Positions 1 to 10,349 of a DNA stretch of 64,000 nucleotides are shown in pieces. The notes beneath the pieces were generated by a model, which saw only the letters and a list, made by a program, of their open reading frames with translations, made no database searches and was not told the DNA's origin. Location: NCBI GenBank assembly GCA_949152475.1, contig OX424566.1, positions 11,121,177-11,185,176 of the forward strand, written 5' to 3'. This DNA is from Terebella lapidaria. Its lineage: Eukaryota; Annelida; Polychaeta; Terebellida; Terebellidae. The position numbers and the translations under genes are program-made. Within the stretch, counting starts at the first letter, position 1, and every line of letters begins with the position of its first letter.

Positions 1-700
1 CTTTTACATTTCAGTAATAAATACGATGTATTTAATTCCGTTTTCTGGAGGGATGTGACTGAACTGATTAACTCGAATAAGAAATAGATAGGTTTTATTG
101 TATCTAAATGAGTTTCTATTTTTTCAACTGTCAAATTCAACTGTTCAAATTTCACTCATAAACAACAAAGCTTTTTGTTTTTTTGCCAGAAATTAGCGCA
201 TTTGAACCATTTTGTTCCGGGAGTAAAGGGTGCATTTTCATATTTCCTGGAGCAAATGATTATGAACTGAAATACCCATAGCAAGGAATACATGTCCACG
301 AGGCTGCCAGCTCCAAGCATTGTCTCAATAACATAAAATGTTCATCATATTAGAGGCAAATGGTTCTTTGCAAATAAAGCGGTGAAATCACCACTAACAA
401 AGATCTCTTTCTAGAAAAAAAAATATTCGTGTCAATAGTTACTGCAATAAAAAAAAAGGGCAATGTAGTTATGTCTATAATAGTATTCAAGTAGTCTTAC
501 ACGAATTTTTACCAATGTTTTCTTACAGGTGCAAACACCAGGTCAAAAATTGGAACACTGTCGGTACAAATAGAATATTTTTGTCAGACTCTCCATGAAT
601 GGAAATGTTTGTACCAAGGGACATTTAGAGATACATGTATATTTGTGTTATTTTTTACCCCGTTTGCCAGGCGTTTAATTTTCTTCAACCACAGCGTAAC
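1..700. repeat. Diverged dispersed repeat, copy 1
   Basis: This stretch aligns by eye with 2217-3130: both have an 'ataaata..atg.atttaat' start, then 'aagaaatagata', 'tttcaactgt', a central 'gtgtatttcca' type segment and 'aaaatgttcatcat' or 'aaaatgctcatcat'. The copies are heavily diverged and the second is interrupted by other repeats. No ORF or RNA gene is supported here. The family is not identified. Confidence 0.55.
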
Positions 701-1828
701 GTAAGTATTGTTACATCACAACAAGAATAAATCTGCCGTCTTGCGCAATATGATTGCTGCTGTTCGCCCGGTAGGCAGGAACATCTGAATGTAAATTTGA
801 ATACCATACGAAAAACTTTCTATTAATCAATTTCATCATGCACTTGAATCTATCATTACATCAGTATTATCCTAAATAATTATATCGTCATAACAAAAAT
901 ATGACGAAATTCAACTTCAAACTTAAATGATAAAAATTGTTATGCTAAACATAACTGCACGTGTACAACAGAATGTATCAACGCTAGTCAATGTGGCGTG
1001 ATATAAACTTGTGGATATACATGTAAGTGGACCTTATACCCAATGCGATAAATAATGTGTAGCATTTTGGGTGATCATATGCGATCGCATTCAGCGATTG
1101 TAATCTGCAGTGGAACAGGAGAGTTTTTCATCCATTGAACCAGGGGCATTTTATACTTTGTAAGTATGTGTCATGACGTACATGTCACTTGTTCTTGGTC
1201 AATACTTGAAAGTAAAACTTGTTCACATTCCGTTGTCAAATAATAGTTTTTGGTTTACTGATAAAGCTACGTATTTGGATGTTTGGATTAACTGTAATAG
1301 CGTATAATATGCTGACTCTACCGAACAGCTTAGAATTTTTCACGCTCAGCTGAATACAGTATGCTAATTATAGAAGATCCGAAAAAAACTTATGATTAAG
1401 ATTTGAAATGTATGTTGTACCGTGCAAACGTTTACTGTAGCCCATTGTTGTTTAAATCGTCTGTCTCTGACAGCAATAAAAACGTCTGTTCATAACAGTT
1501 CATTAAGCCGTCTGTTATGAATAACAACGAGATCGGGTGCTAGTCTAGTGCCTGACTTTCTCACTTTCTATTCTGACCGCGGTAGTAGCAGGTGTAATGA
1601 TTACGGTGCCAATGACCAGCCAGTTTGTGCAATTTTTTTAGATCGGGGAGACTGTGCTGCATGCGTATTTAATAATTTATTTTCGTGCTACTGCTAAAAT
1701 ACGAGAATATTCATGTCATTGAAAAGCCACCGTAGTAAACTCATATTGGTGGAGTTGCTGAATGAATTCTGAAAGATAATATCACAATATTGTGAAAACA
1801 ATTTTTCCTCTCAACCGATATTGCGTTT

Positions 1829-2028
1829 CTACGGAAGCGTATTGCTATCAAGTGTGTAAAAATTTGTATCTCGTACGTACGACTCACTAACTCGTACGTA
1901 CGAGTTAATAAGTCGTACGTACGAGTTATTAAGTCGTACGTACGAGTTATTAAGTCGTACGTACGAGATATAAGTCGTACGTACGAGATACAAATTTTTA
2001 CACACTTGATAGCAATACGCTTCCGTAG
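1829..2028. repeat. Foldback element with 21-bp palindromic tandem core
   Basis: The left arm (about 1829-1880, starting ctacggaagcgtattgctat) is repeated as its reverse complement at about 1974-2028. The arms match over about 50 bp. Between them lie six copies of a short palindrome, ctcgtacgtacgag, separated by 'ttattaa' spacers, so the period is about 21 bp. The whole 200 bp could fold into one hairpin, or each palindrome into its own. The 96-residue minus-strand reading frame across it is only the repeat read through and is not called as a gene. Confidence 0.85.
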
Positions 2029-2216
2029 CAATACGCTCCCGTATGTTTCAGATCAAAATGGAAACAATATGGACATACGTGTGCATATCTTTGACAAAGA
2101 CCAGCCTAATTTATAAGATTAGTCTTCAATTACATATATTGCTTCTGAGCAAACAATGTCTACATAGATCATGTAATCAAAGATGCACAAAAGCCACTTC
2201 TCTGTTGTACCACGTT

Positions 2217-3130
2217 TAGCAATAAATACCATGCATTTAATGGATGCGGCTAAACTGATCTATTCAAACAAGAAATAGATACCCAGCTTTTATTGCCTCT
2301 GAGTTTCTGGTATCTTTTCAACTGTTAATTACCTACGGTCGCTCCTAAGTGACATGATTATTTTTCGGATTTGGTAGTAACATTACGAAAATAAATAATT
2401 TATTTCACACGCAGCATAAATATTCCTGTCGCAACACAAATGATTATTTTCATCGCTTAAATATTTGTGTCGTGACATATTCTGTCACAGCACGAATACA
2501 TGTGTCACGACTGAAATATTTGTGTCGCAACAGAAATATCTGTGCAGCGTGTGTATATAATTATTCATTTTCTTTTTTATGCTACTGACAAAACACGAGA
2601 ATAACTATATCATTTAGGAGCCACCGTAGTTACCCGTGTATTTTGCTCATAAATAACACAGTTTTCTGCGTGGTCGAAAGTAAGTATCAACCCAATACCA
2701 CCAATACAGGCAAAAACTATATTTAAAGTTTCAATGGTCTGAGAGTAGAGGGTGTATTTCCAGATTTTTCGAGCATATGATTACGAAGTGAAAATGCCCA
2801 CAGCAAGACAAACCTGGCCACGGAGCTGACAGCTAGAGTCTGTAAGTGCTTTAATAAGTGTTGCGTCAAGAATTGTAACTATGACACAAAATGCTCATCA
2901 TTTTTATAAAAAAAAATAATTTTCACTTCAAATTGTATCACGAACAATTAAGGATGTATTTGAGGTAGACTTTACTCTTGTGGATAGTTACAGCGAGAAA
3001 AAAATGAAATTTTCGTTATGCCGATGGCACTCCAGTATTTTTACGCGAATTATGACATTTCATACTGATTTAAACACCAGGTCAAAAATTGGTACACTGA
3101 CGGAACATAGGAAGAGAATGATTTCCAATT
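2217..3130. repeat. Diverged dispersed repeat, copy 2
   Basis: This is a second diverged copy of the unit at 1-700, interrupted by the small foldback element at about 2390-2572. Its first 110 bp occur again as the reverse complement at about 6410-6545. It ends close to a 'cactgacggaacatag' segment that recurs at 4046. No coding potential was recognised. Confidence 0.5.
2390..2572. repeat. Small foldback/MITE-like element with palindromic core
   Basis: The left end (cacacgcagcataaatattc) is matched at the right end by its reverse complement (about 2530-2556), and the AT-rich flank outside also pairs imperfectly. The interior repeats 'atttgtgtcg(c/tg)' and its complement, so it is a run of short palindromes like the element at 1829-2028 but with a different core sequence. 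No target duplication could be assigned. Confidence 0.65.
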
Positions 3131-3469
3131 TGTGTCATTTGTAGTTGAATACATATGCATAATGCACTGAAAGTAATTGAAATGACCGTTGATTTGAATA
3201 TCATTGGATTCTCCTTCTATATTCTTTCATCCAAATTACATTACTAGAATCATAACTTATTTGCAATCACTGGCTCAACAAAAAGATGATGAGTTTAATT
3301 TTGGAATCAAACAGTTAGAAATAGTTGTGCTGAACGGAACTGCACGTGTACAACAAACTGGAACAAACGTAATTTATGTGAATTAAAGTAAACTTATAGA
3401 TATATATACAAAGAATTTCTTATACAGAAGCCTATATATATTATGTAGCAATTCATTTCTTTGGGACTG

Positions 3470-3650
3470 ATAATCATTGATTGTTTGTCAAATATGTATC
3501 CCCTATGTCCTCTCGGTATATAGATGAGGCCTAGAAGGTACAGTTGTGGAAGATTTCGATTTTTTAGTTGAAAAGATGTCCAAACGATTTCCGTCCCGAG
3601 GGTGAATGACAGCCATCTCAGACGCTCCACGTCGCTCAGGCTGAGACATG
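3470..3650 (-). repeat. Single arm of the 52.2-kb foldback element
   Basis: About 180 bp here match the right arm of the inverted-repeat element at 52170-52771 almost base for base, ending at the same outer edge 'cgtcgctcaggct'. Only one arm is present, so this is a half element. It shows that the foldback at 52 kb belongs to a dispersed family. Confidence 0.8.
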
Positions 3651-3704
3651 TCATGTTTGAAATTGCATGCACAACACAGAACATTTAAAAGGTTCCCATC
3701 TCTG

Positions 3705-3995
3705 TGGAGTATACGATATTCAATATGGGTGACATATTTGACTAGTTGGCAGTGAAAACTTGTTGAAAATTAGGAACAATGGAACAAAAAATGTTGTCGA
3801 AGTTTTCCTGATGGCCTTACAACTAATTACATGTCTTGGATATTTCTTGTCATAAATTTTAAAGACGGACAGACGCCGCGACTTTGTAGATATTAGAATC
3901 ATAAATAGTACAAAGGTATCTTGACTTGTTGGGCGTAAAATTTTTCGAAACAAAAAGCTAAAAACGACATGATATTCTGTCAACACAGAAGGCGG
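3705..3995. repeat. Dispersed repeat, copy also at 20.6 kb
   Basis: This region aligns with 20625-20922. Shared landmarks in the same order are 'gaagttttcctgatggcc', 'aactaattacatgtcttgga', 'gtcataaattttaaa', 'tacaaaggtatcttgact' and 'gtcaaca.agaa'. It is not coding in any convincing way. Confidence 0.7.
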
Positions 3996-4081
3996 TATTC
4001 ATGTTCGGTTTTGAATATAAAAAAACCTCTGCACTAGCGTCGTATACACTGACGGAACATAGAAAGAGAATGATTTCCAAG

Positions 4082-4200
4082 AGAGAACGCGATCCGGATT
4101 GCGAGGGAACGCGATAATATTGCGAGGGAACGCAATAATATTGCGAGGAAACGCAATAACAATGTGCTAAAAATATTTCTCCCTTTTCCTGTCAGAGGTC
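4082..4200. repeat. Half copy of the 50.2-kb foldback element with 21-bp core
   Basis: Three to four tandem units of the type attgcgagggaacgcaat, period 21 bp, are followed by 'caatgtgctaaaaatatttct' and 'gtcagagg'. The same core and the same right-hand end occur at 50390-50500. Only the right half is present here. Confidence 0.75.
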
Positions 4201-4845
4201 ATATACATATATGACATAGTTAACGCAATAATGTACTGACACGTACATTCAAGACAACTGTTATCCCAAGTTTCTGCTTCCGAATTCACAGTGTCATATT
4301 GATAACTGTTTCAAGTCTGAAAAAAAAAATCAATGTATTGCAAATATTAGCTATACTTCATTCATCCTACATTCCTGATCATTATCACTGTACACAGGAG
4401 CGTTGCACTTGTAATATCTGACTGGGTCAGAGAATCGAACTTTTGTATTGGGGTCAGTTTAGTATAGTTACCTAAGCTAAGGATGTTGTGAGTTCACTCC
4501 TGAGCCTGTTCGATGAACTGTTAGACCATTTTTTACGATTATTCGTGTGCCAGTAATGTCATGCCTTGTCAGTCCTCCGACTCTTATTCTTGATTCTTTC
4601 TGAAAATTCGCCAATGATGATCAGCTTGGAAAGTGCTGATAATTATGAATTTCTCAATATCATAATGAGTAACATCTAAAGTTACTGTATCATAAATATG
4701 ATCATGAACATGTGTTTATGATAGCATCTGTTCGGACCTCTCCATAGGCTGGAACATTTAATACATTTGTCATGATTTTGTGGAATTATGATTTGGCAGA
4801 AGTTTGCATTCTCAGATTGTTGACAATTGCTAACTGACACGTCAT
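4201..4845. other. No gene seen
   Basis: This is AT-rich sequence with no ORF above background, no RNA gene and no clear repeat structure that I can support. Confidence 0.5.
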
Positions 4846-5392
4846 GTTAAAGCTGCTGCCTTCGAATGTATGCAATATTTTTTTCAAAACCAATTTTTTG
4901 TTAAACACATCTAATGCATTAAAACAAAAGGTGTGCTCAATTATTTCGACGATTACGTCCGTCCGAGTTGTCTTTTCATCCATTTTAGTGCCCATTTTGT
5001 ACCGGTTTTGTAAATAAACAAACGAAGTGTATCCATCAAACCCGAGTGTAAACAAATGCTCAAATCGCGCTTAAATATCCACTATGAGTACATTTGCCAG
5101 TTCGTATGTGCACATATAGTGTGTTTATGAGAAAATAATCAGTGATATACTATGATGTGCGTGGAATTGTCAGTCTATCTCGCATTTCTATGCTTTGTTT
5201 ACATCTGCGTGTGATGGATACAGTTCCTGTATTTACGCGAGAACCGCCTGTTCAAATGAGCAAAATTTCCCTGAGGACTGGTTATTTTCATTACATTTGA
5301 TGTGAGTCAGTTTCATTCAGTTAGTTTAGCATGTTTAATATGAAATATAGTTTTCAAAATATATTGCATACATTCGAAGGCAGCAGCTTTAA
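4846..5392. mobile_element. MITE-like element with 40-bp terminal inverted repeats
   Basis: The left end ttaaagctgctgccttcgaa (continuing about 20 bp more) is repeated as its reverse complement at about 5345-5391. The ~545-bp unit has no transposase reading frame. The ends begin with TTAAAG, like the elements at 35.7 kb and 44.6 kb. The small ORFs inside (4786-5055 minus, 5331-5531 plus) run through the arms and are not called. Confidence 0.7.
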
Positions 5393-5654
5393 AGTGGAGG
5401 AACAGCGTTCAGTCCTCAGTCCACTCATCATTCAACATCATAACTATCATGGAGAATTTTCGATTATTCATTTTGCCTACTTTTATTTGAAATACAGTAT
5501 ATGTGTTCTTCGCAGGAGAAGTAATTTATAGTTTTCAAAAATAAGTACCACCAAGACATAAATTTCATTGCGCAGTATCTGTATCATATACATATATAGC
5601 ATGTGTGAGATATCACACTTTCGCTCTAGTATTAGAAGACAAGATCATACGCCA

Positions 5655-6140
5655 AAGACAGCTGACTATTAATTGATAAGGTCAGATTGCTGCGAAAAAT
5701 TGTCCAAACAACTGAGCACTCGTTGTAACGGTATCATTTGTCAGTGACAAATTAGTCAGTTTTACTTTTTTCACGGCCCACATGCTGCGTTCTTTAACCA
5801 TCTCCCTGTGGGCCTGATTTTGATCGTATAGGGGGCAGTCACAAAGTGGCCAGTGAAATGATTAATGCATCAAAACTTTGACGATGATTCCCCCACAGCG
5901 CTGCTTGGACGATTTATAACGTGTCCTTAAACGAGGCCCGAAGATATCTTTGGAGTTTAAATAATATTTTCGTCAGAAACCGTGTCATGGTAATTCATTA
6001 TTAATATAATTTATACGTGTATCGACTTTCACTGAAATTGCTGGCGCGGGCAATGTCAAAGTTACTAAAAAGACTGATGTAACTACTAACCTTATGTAGG
6101 TGTGTTCTTAACTTGATTTTGGACAATACTTGAAATTGAT
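5655..6140. repeat. Dispersed repeat, copy also at 21.45 kb
   Basis: This aligns with 21453-21810. Shared landmarks are 'cgttgtaacggtat', 'tgacaaattagtcag', 'catgctgcgttctttaacc', 'caaaactt.gac', 'ttaaacgaggcccga' and 'ttt.gacaatact'. Both this and the 3705-3995 repeat recur in the same order to the right of the retroelement. Confidence 0.7.
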
Positions 6141-6409
6141 TTTGGACATCGTCCAAACAAATTTGTTTGGACGAATTACAGAACAGAACAAACAGAACAA
6201 AATAGAACCCGCTTTTGTTCAGGAGGATTAGTATAGGAATATTATATTGCCCGGGCGAGTTAAAATATTTTTCTTCCGTGTCGTCACTGCGTCCGCATAA
6301 ATACGTTCGAAATCAAACATTGAAATATACATGGTCATAAATATAGTTTTTCATGACTAAAAAAACAGAATCTGTTATTTTTTGAGCAAAATATATGGAT
6401 AACCGTTAC

Positions 6410-6560
6410 AGTTGAAAAGATGCCAGAAACTCAATTAAAGGCAATAAAAGCTGGGCGTGTATCCATTTCTCATTTGAGTAAATCAGTTTAGTCACATCTA
6501 TCTAGTAAACGAAACTAAATACATGGTATTTATTGCTGAATGTGAAGTGATACACCAGAA
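6410..6560 (-). repeat. Inverted copy of the start of the 2.2-kb repeat
   Basis: The sequence 'tgaaaagatgccagaaactc' through 'tacatggtatttattgctga' is the reverse complement of about 2217-2330, with moderate divergence. Together they show the left flank of the retroelement is itself built of rearranged repeat copies. Confidence 0.65.
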
Positions 6561-6784
6561 AACTGAATGGTGAGCACCTTGACTTGGTGAACAATATGTT
6601 GCTTGTTCACAACCAATTTGAGAGATGGAAAAGTTAACTAATAAATTGTACATTGTTCATTGTCCGAGATATACACATGTATGTATGTCCATAGTGTTTT
6701 GGGTTGCAGAAAAACATAGAAGAAAAAAAGCATCATTATTCATAGATGTCACCGTGAACCGTATCCATAACTCCCACATACATG

Positions 6785-7365
6785 TGTAAAGTTATTGACT
6801 ACCGTCCGCTCTTCGGGATCCTCGAGGATAGTCCTCTCTCATCCGAGTCCTTGCGGACGCGCATCCGCTATTCCGGATCCTTGCGGCTGGGCCGCTCACC
6901 GGAGGTCGCGGCGGACACGGTAACTACTTCAGCATTAACGGTAACCAGGTAACAGCCCACCCGACACTCCCAGGCCTAGGGCCGAAGGCCCCCGAGTCAG
7001 CAACTTGTCTCTCCCAGCCCGGGCCTCCCCATGGAAATCGTCCCCAGGGCTCTAGGAGCCCACTACTCACAAACAGGGAACACAAAGCTCATGGCGAGCC
7101 TCGTGTGCGTCCTGTCTCTCGATCTTGGACAATCTCCTCGAACGAGTCGCTTCCAGTGTATATATAATACACCAGAAACTGTAGGGCGCACGCGAGGTTT
7201 AATCGATCCATTGTTATAGTTTACTGGAGCGTAAATTACAATACGTCGCCGTGGCAGCGCACGCTCGAACGGAGCATGTCAAAACAAGGCCAAGTACGAA
7301 AAGGCCACATAAATGGCATTTATGTTTACAATCACCTGCCGCGTGCTTAGGGCAAAATCGCCACA
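6785..7365 (-). repeat. 3' LTR of the retrotransposon (581 bp)
   Basis: This is the downstream LTR relative to the element. It is nearly identical to 19605-20341 except for about 156 bp absent here. It retains the TATA-like run and the same terminal bases. The 62-residue plus-strand frame inside both LTRs (7031-7219 and 20007-20195) is identical but has no recognisable features and is not called. Confidence 0.93.
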
Positions 7366-7378
7366 TTACCCCCTTCTT
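7366..7378 (-). promoter_or_regulatory. Polypurine tract of the retrotransposon
   Basis: Next to the 3' LTR the minus strand reads aagaagggggtaa, a purine-rich run of the kind used to prime plus-strand DNA synthesis in LTR elements. Position and orientation fit the primer binding site and the ORF direction. Confidence 0.8.
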
Positions 7379-7868
7379 ACAATGTTGGTCCCCAACATGT
7401 TCCGCCCGCGCCCAAAACAGCCAAAACCCGACGAAGGCTTCGCATGGCGGGGTCCGGAAGAAGGCAAGATGGCAACACCCGGAAGTCACGGCGCAAGACT
7501 AGGACTTTAAGAGTCCCTTTTGGAAGAATGGGGAACTACCCCCGGACTTACGGAGTAAACTATAACGCGCTTTGCAATTTTGAATAAACCCTCATAAACC
7601 AGCTAAAATTTTGACCGAGGTGGTCCAAAACCGTGTGATGACCTTGGAAGGTCATCCATTATAAAAGGACGGTGTGCCGAGTCTTTGGAATATTTTTAAG
7701 GTTAGACTTTAAATTTAGAAATTTTGTAAAACGACACACCGAGTGATCAAAAGTGATAGTACCTCTAAAAACCTCTAAAAAGATCCGCAGAACGGTTCTG
7801 AGGCAGGGCGGAGCCGCGGAAGCGACTCCGGCACGCCGCCGCACAAGTGCAGCGACGAGGCTAGCACC

Positions 7869-10349
7869 CTAGCCTTCCCCCATCGTCATGGGCTCCTCAT
7901 CCGTGCAGCCTGTCTTGGGGTCTGGCGGCGGTGACGAGTCCCTACGCCGCGGAAGCAGCGGAGCCGGCAGAGTGAAAGCCGGCTGCACGGGCGGATGAGG
8001 CAGGCCCGGTGGAGCTTGCATGGGCTTTTGCGGTGAGCCCTGCAATCCGGGTCCTGACGGAGCCATCACGACGGAGGCCGGTAGAGAGGTCGCGCCGAGA
8101 TCTGCAATGGCGCGGAACATCTCCACCGTATCGCGGGTGCGCTGTGAACCGGCCGTCCGTTCTCCCCACACCTGGACTAGGTATGGGTAGATGGCCAGTT
8201 CCAAAGCGGCATCCGCGCGCCGGAGAGCCGCCTGGTTCAGGGCGGACGACTCGGGGTCATCAACGCCCTGGAGTAGGCGAGTCCGAGCGGCCTCGGCTTC
8301 GTCAAGACGACGCCGTAGCTGCTCATTCTCAGCCTCCAGGTGCTCCATCCGTGCGGCTACCTCTGGGGCGGGGGCGGACGCCCCGGACTGCTCGGCAAGA
8401 GCGGCGGTCCGACCCTGGTCGAACGCGCGCCGCTCAATGACGGCCGACAAAGTCCGGTAGCTCTCTAGGCTCCGCCGGGTGCCTTCCATGAGGCCCTGGT
8501 CGTATGCGAGATCGCATGCGACACGGGAGGCCTCGGCCCGGCACCGGCTGAACCGATCCAGAGAGCTGTCCATCTCCGCCACAAGGTACTCCGCCGCTCG
8601 GGTGAGTCGACCACGCTGGGGGTGATCCCAGGGGTGCTCCTCCCGAGCGCGGACCAACGCGGCTACACCTGCGGACCCCAAGTCACGAATGGCTCGGGGC
8701 ACCGGCAGGTTCACCAACGCCGGGTCACCGGGGATCCGGTCCATACCATCGCGACGATGGCCGACCGCCTGGCCTACAGACTCGCGGAAAGTCTCGTAGA
8801 CGCTGGCGGTCGTGGGACCGAGCCTCTGGCGTACGTCCGCCGTGGCGTCGAGGGGGTCCAAGTCCAGGGAGGCGGTGCTTTGCCATCCCGCGGACGTCCC
8901 CTCAACTACCAACGAGGACGCGGACGTCGACCTCGAGAGAGGTACCGCACGTCCGCTACTGCTCGCAACCGAGGGAGTGACGCGTGGGGTCCTTGGCGGG
9001 ACCACCGACGCGGTACTCGAGGAGGCGGAGGTGTCTGCCACCACCCGTCCCTCAGACGGTCCCGCGGGTACCGTCACCTCGAGCAAGCCCGGGAAATCCT
9101 CCTGAGTCAGCGCACCCGGAGACTGCAGGGGCGTCGTCCCGGCCGGAGTCTTTCCGGCGGACGAACTCTTCCCCTGAGTCTTTGGCTGGGGGCGCGGCTT
9201 AGGAGAAGCCACTCGTGTCTTGGCCGCGATCTGCGGCATCTCTGACACGACCATGGTCACCCGGTGCCGTTCTTCACCTGCCCGGGTCACCGGCGGTTGA
9301 CGGACAGCCTCTGCTGCTGTCCGGGCGGCTTCCGCCGCCTGAAACTCCGCCGGGGTCTGGCCCATTGTCGCCGTCAGGCGAGCGGTGTAGCTCGAGCCCG
9401 CGGACACAACGCCAGACTCCTTCCAGGCATCGTCTATGACGCGCTGTGCAAAGCGCCATGGACCCCAGTGAAAGAACCGGTTCCTCGTCGTTCCTGACGT
9501 GGTCATGAACGACGCCACCCTCGGTGGTATGTATCCAAAATTGAATACAGGCCCCACTTCATCACCAACGGTGTGAAGTCCCTCACCGCGGTGTGCACCC
9601 GAGCGGTGATTATTCAGGGCCTCCAAACTGGCGAAATATCGTTGCTGAGGTCTGCTGGAGTAGCACCTCTTGCAAACGAACATTTGCATCCAGGGGTAGT
9701 GGTACCCCGCAATATGTCGACTCAAGTGGTCGTAGGTAGGATACCTACGATCCCGGTTGAGCGCAAGGTGCGGGTCCTCATACCCGTCCAGGGATTTCGG
9801 ACAGAGTTGGCATATTACACCCTCCTCTGTCTCGGGCGGCAACCCGACACGCTCCTCGTCCGTGAGGGGACGAGGCCGTGTGAAAGGCGTGTTGGCCGCC
9901 GCGCCGGCCGCCGCTGTGCGGCGCCCTTGCGGATCCCTGCCATACCGCGGGAGGAACATGTGTCCCTGACGGACTCCAGGGAGTTCGGGGCCCATTTCGG
10001 CCCGCAGCCTCTGGATAGAGGGCTGCTCCGAGGACGACCGTTTCTTCTTTTTGGCCGCCCCCGAACGATTCTCCGACCTGGTTTGTCGGGGCACACTCTT
10101 CCCGCGCGGGGCCGCGGCCCTCTGTTGCTGCACAACGAAGGACCGCCGTCCCGCTTCCAGTGCGGCGTCAGACAGGTGGACCCCGTCTTTCTCCGCGCGC
10201 TTCCGGAGGAGTTCTAAGTGAAGATCTCCCTCCTTCGGCACGGGACGCCCTCGGTCCACTGGACTCGACCCCACCTCCGCAGCTCCGGTAGGTTTCTTGG
10301 TACCGGAGGGAGAAGAAGAGGAGGTTCCTTTCGGTGCCTGGACAGGCAC
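7869..10349 (-). CDS. Accessory ORF 2 downstream of pol: zinc-finger/coiled-coil protein (826 aa)
   Basis: This is the last ORF of the retrotransposon. It has a basic N-terminal part with an AAKKKKRSSS run, then a pair of Cys2-His2-like zinc modules at about residues 180-255 (CQLCPKS ... HLSRHIAGYH, then CKRCYSS ... NNHRSGAH). A Ser/Thr/Pro-rich linker follows, then a helical region with heptad-like MEHLEAENEQLRRRLDEAEA (about residues 675-695), and a proline-rich tail. No signal peptide or membrane span is visible, so it is not a recognisable envelope. A nucleic-acid-binding role is inferred from the zinc modules and basic runs. No named family is recognised. Confidence 0.7.
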   Translation of the reverse strand: MPVQAPKGTSSSSPSGTKKPTGAAEVGSSPVDRGRPVPKEGDLHLELLRKRAEKDGVHLSDAALEAGRRSFVVQQQRAAAPRGKSVPRQTRSENRSGAAKKKKRSSSEQPSIQRLRAEMGPELPGVRQGHMFLPRYGRDPQGRRTAAAGAAANTPFTRPRPLTDEERVGLPPETEEGVICQLCPKSLDGYEDPHLALNRDRRYPTYDHLSRHIAGYHYPWMQMFVCKRCYSSRPQQRYFASLEALNNHRSGAHRGEGLHTVGDEVGPVFNFGYIPPRVASFMTTSGTTRNRFFHWGPWRFAQRVIDDAWKESGVVSAGSSYTARLTATMGQTPAEFQAAEAARTAAEAVRQPPVTRAGEERHRVTMVVSEMPQIAAKTRVASPKPRPQPKTQGKSSSAGKTPAGTTPLQSPGALTQEDFPGLLEVTVPAGPSEGRVVADTSASSSTASVVPPRTPRVTPSVASSSGRAVPLSRSTSASSLVVEGTSAGWQSTASLDLDPLDATADVRQRLGPTTASVYETFRESVGQAVGHRRDGMDRIPGDPALVNLPVPRAIRDLGSAGVAALVRAREEHPWDHPQRGRLTRAAEYLVAEMDSSLDRFSRCRAEASRVACDLAYDQGLMEGTRRSLESYRTLSAVIERRAFDQGRTAALAEQSGASAPAPEVAARMEHLEAENEQLRRRLDEAEAARTRLLQGVDDPESSALNQAALRRADAALELAIYPYLVQVWGERTAGSQRTRDTVEMFRAIADLGATSLPASVVMAPSGPGLQGSPQKPMQAPPGLPHPPVQPAFTLPAPLLPRRRDSSPPPDPKTGCTDEEPMTMGEG

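Larger units (their letters stand above)
3093..4080. repeat. Segment bracketed by a 35-bp direct repeat
   Basis: The string 'cactgacggaacatag' followed by 'aagagaatgatttcca' occurs at about 3095-3127 and again at 4047-4079. The ~950 bp between them holds two mobile-element fragments (3470-3660 and 3705-3995), so it may be an insertion or a duplicated block. The 60-residue frame at 3204-3386 has no recognisable feature. Confidence 0.45.

Noticed and set aside
1741-2031. 96-residue minus-strand ORF with repeated SRTYDLITRTYDL
   Set aside because: This is the translation of the palindromic tandem repeat; the repeat explains the open frame.
7869-10349. Envelope gene in the slot after pol
   Set aside because: Neither downstream ORF has a signal peptide, furin-like site, fusion-peptide-like stretch or membrane anchor; the zinc modules and basic runs point elsewhere.
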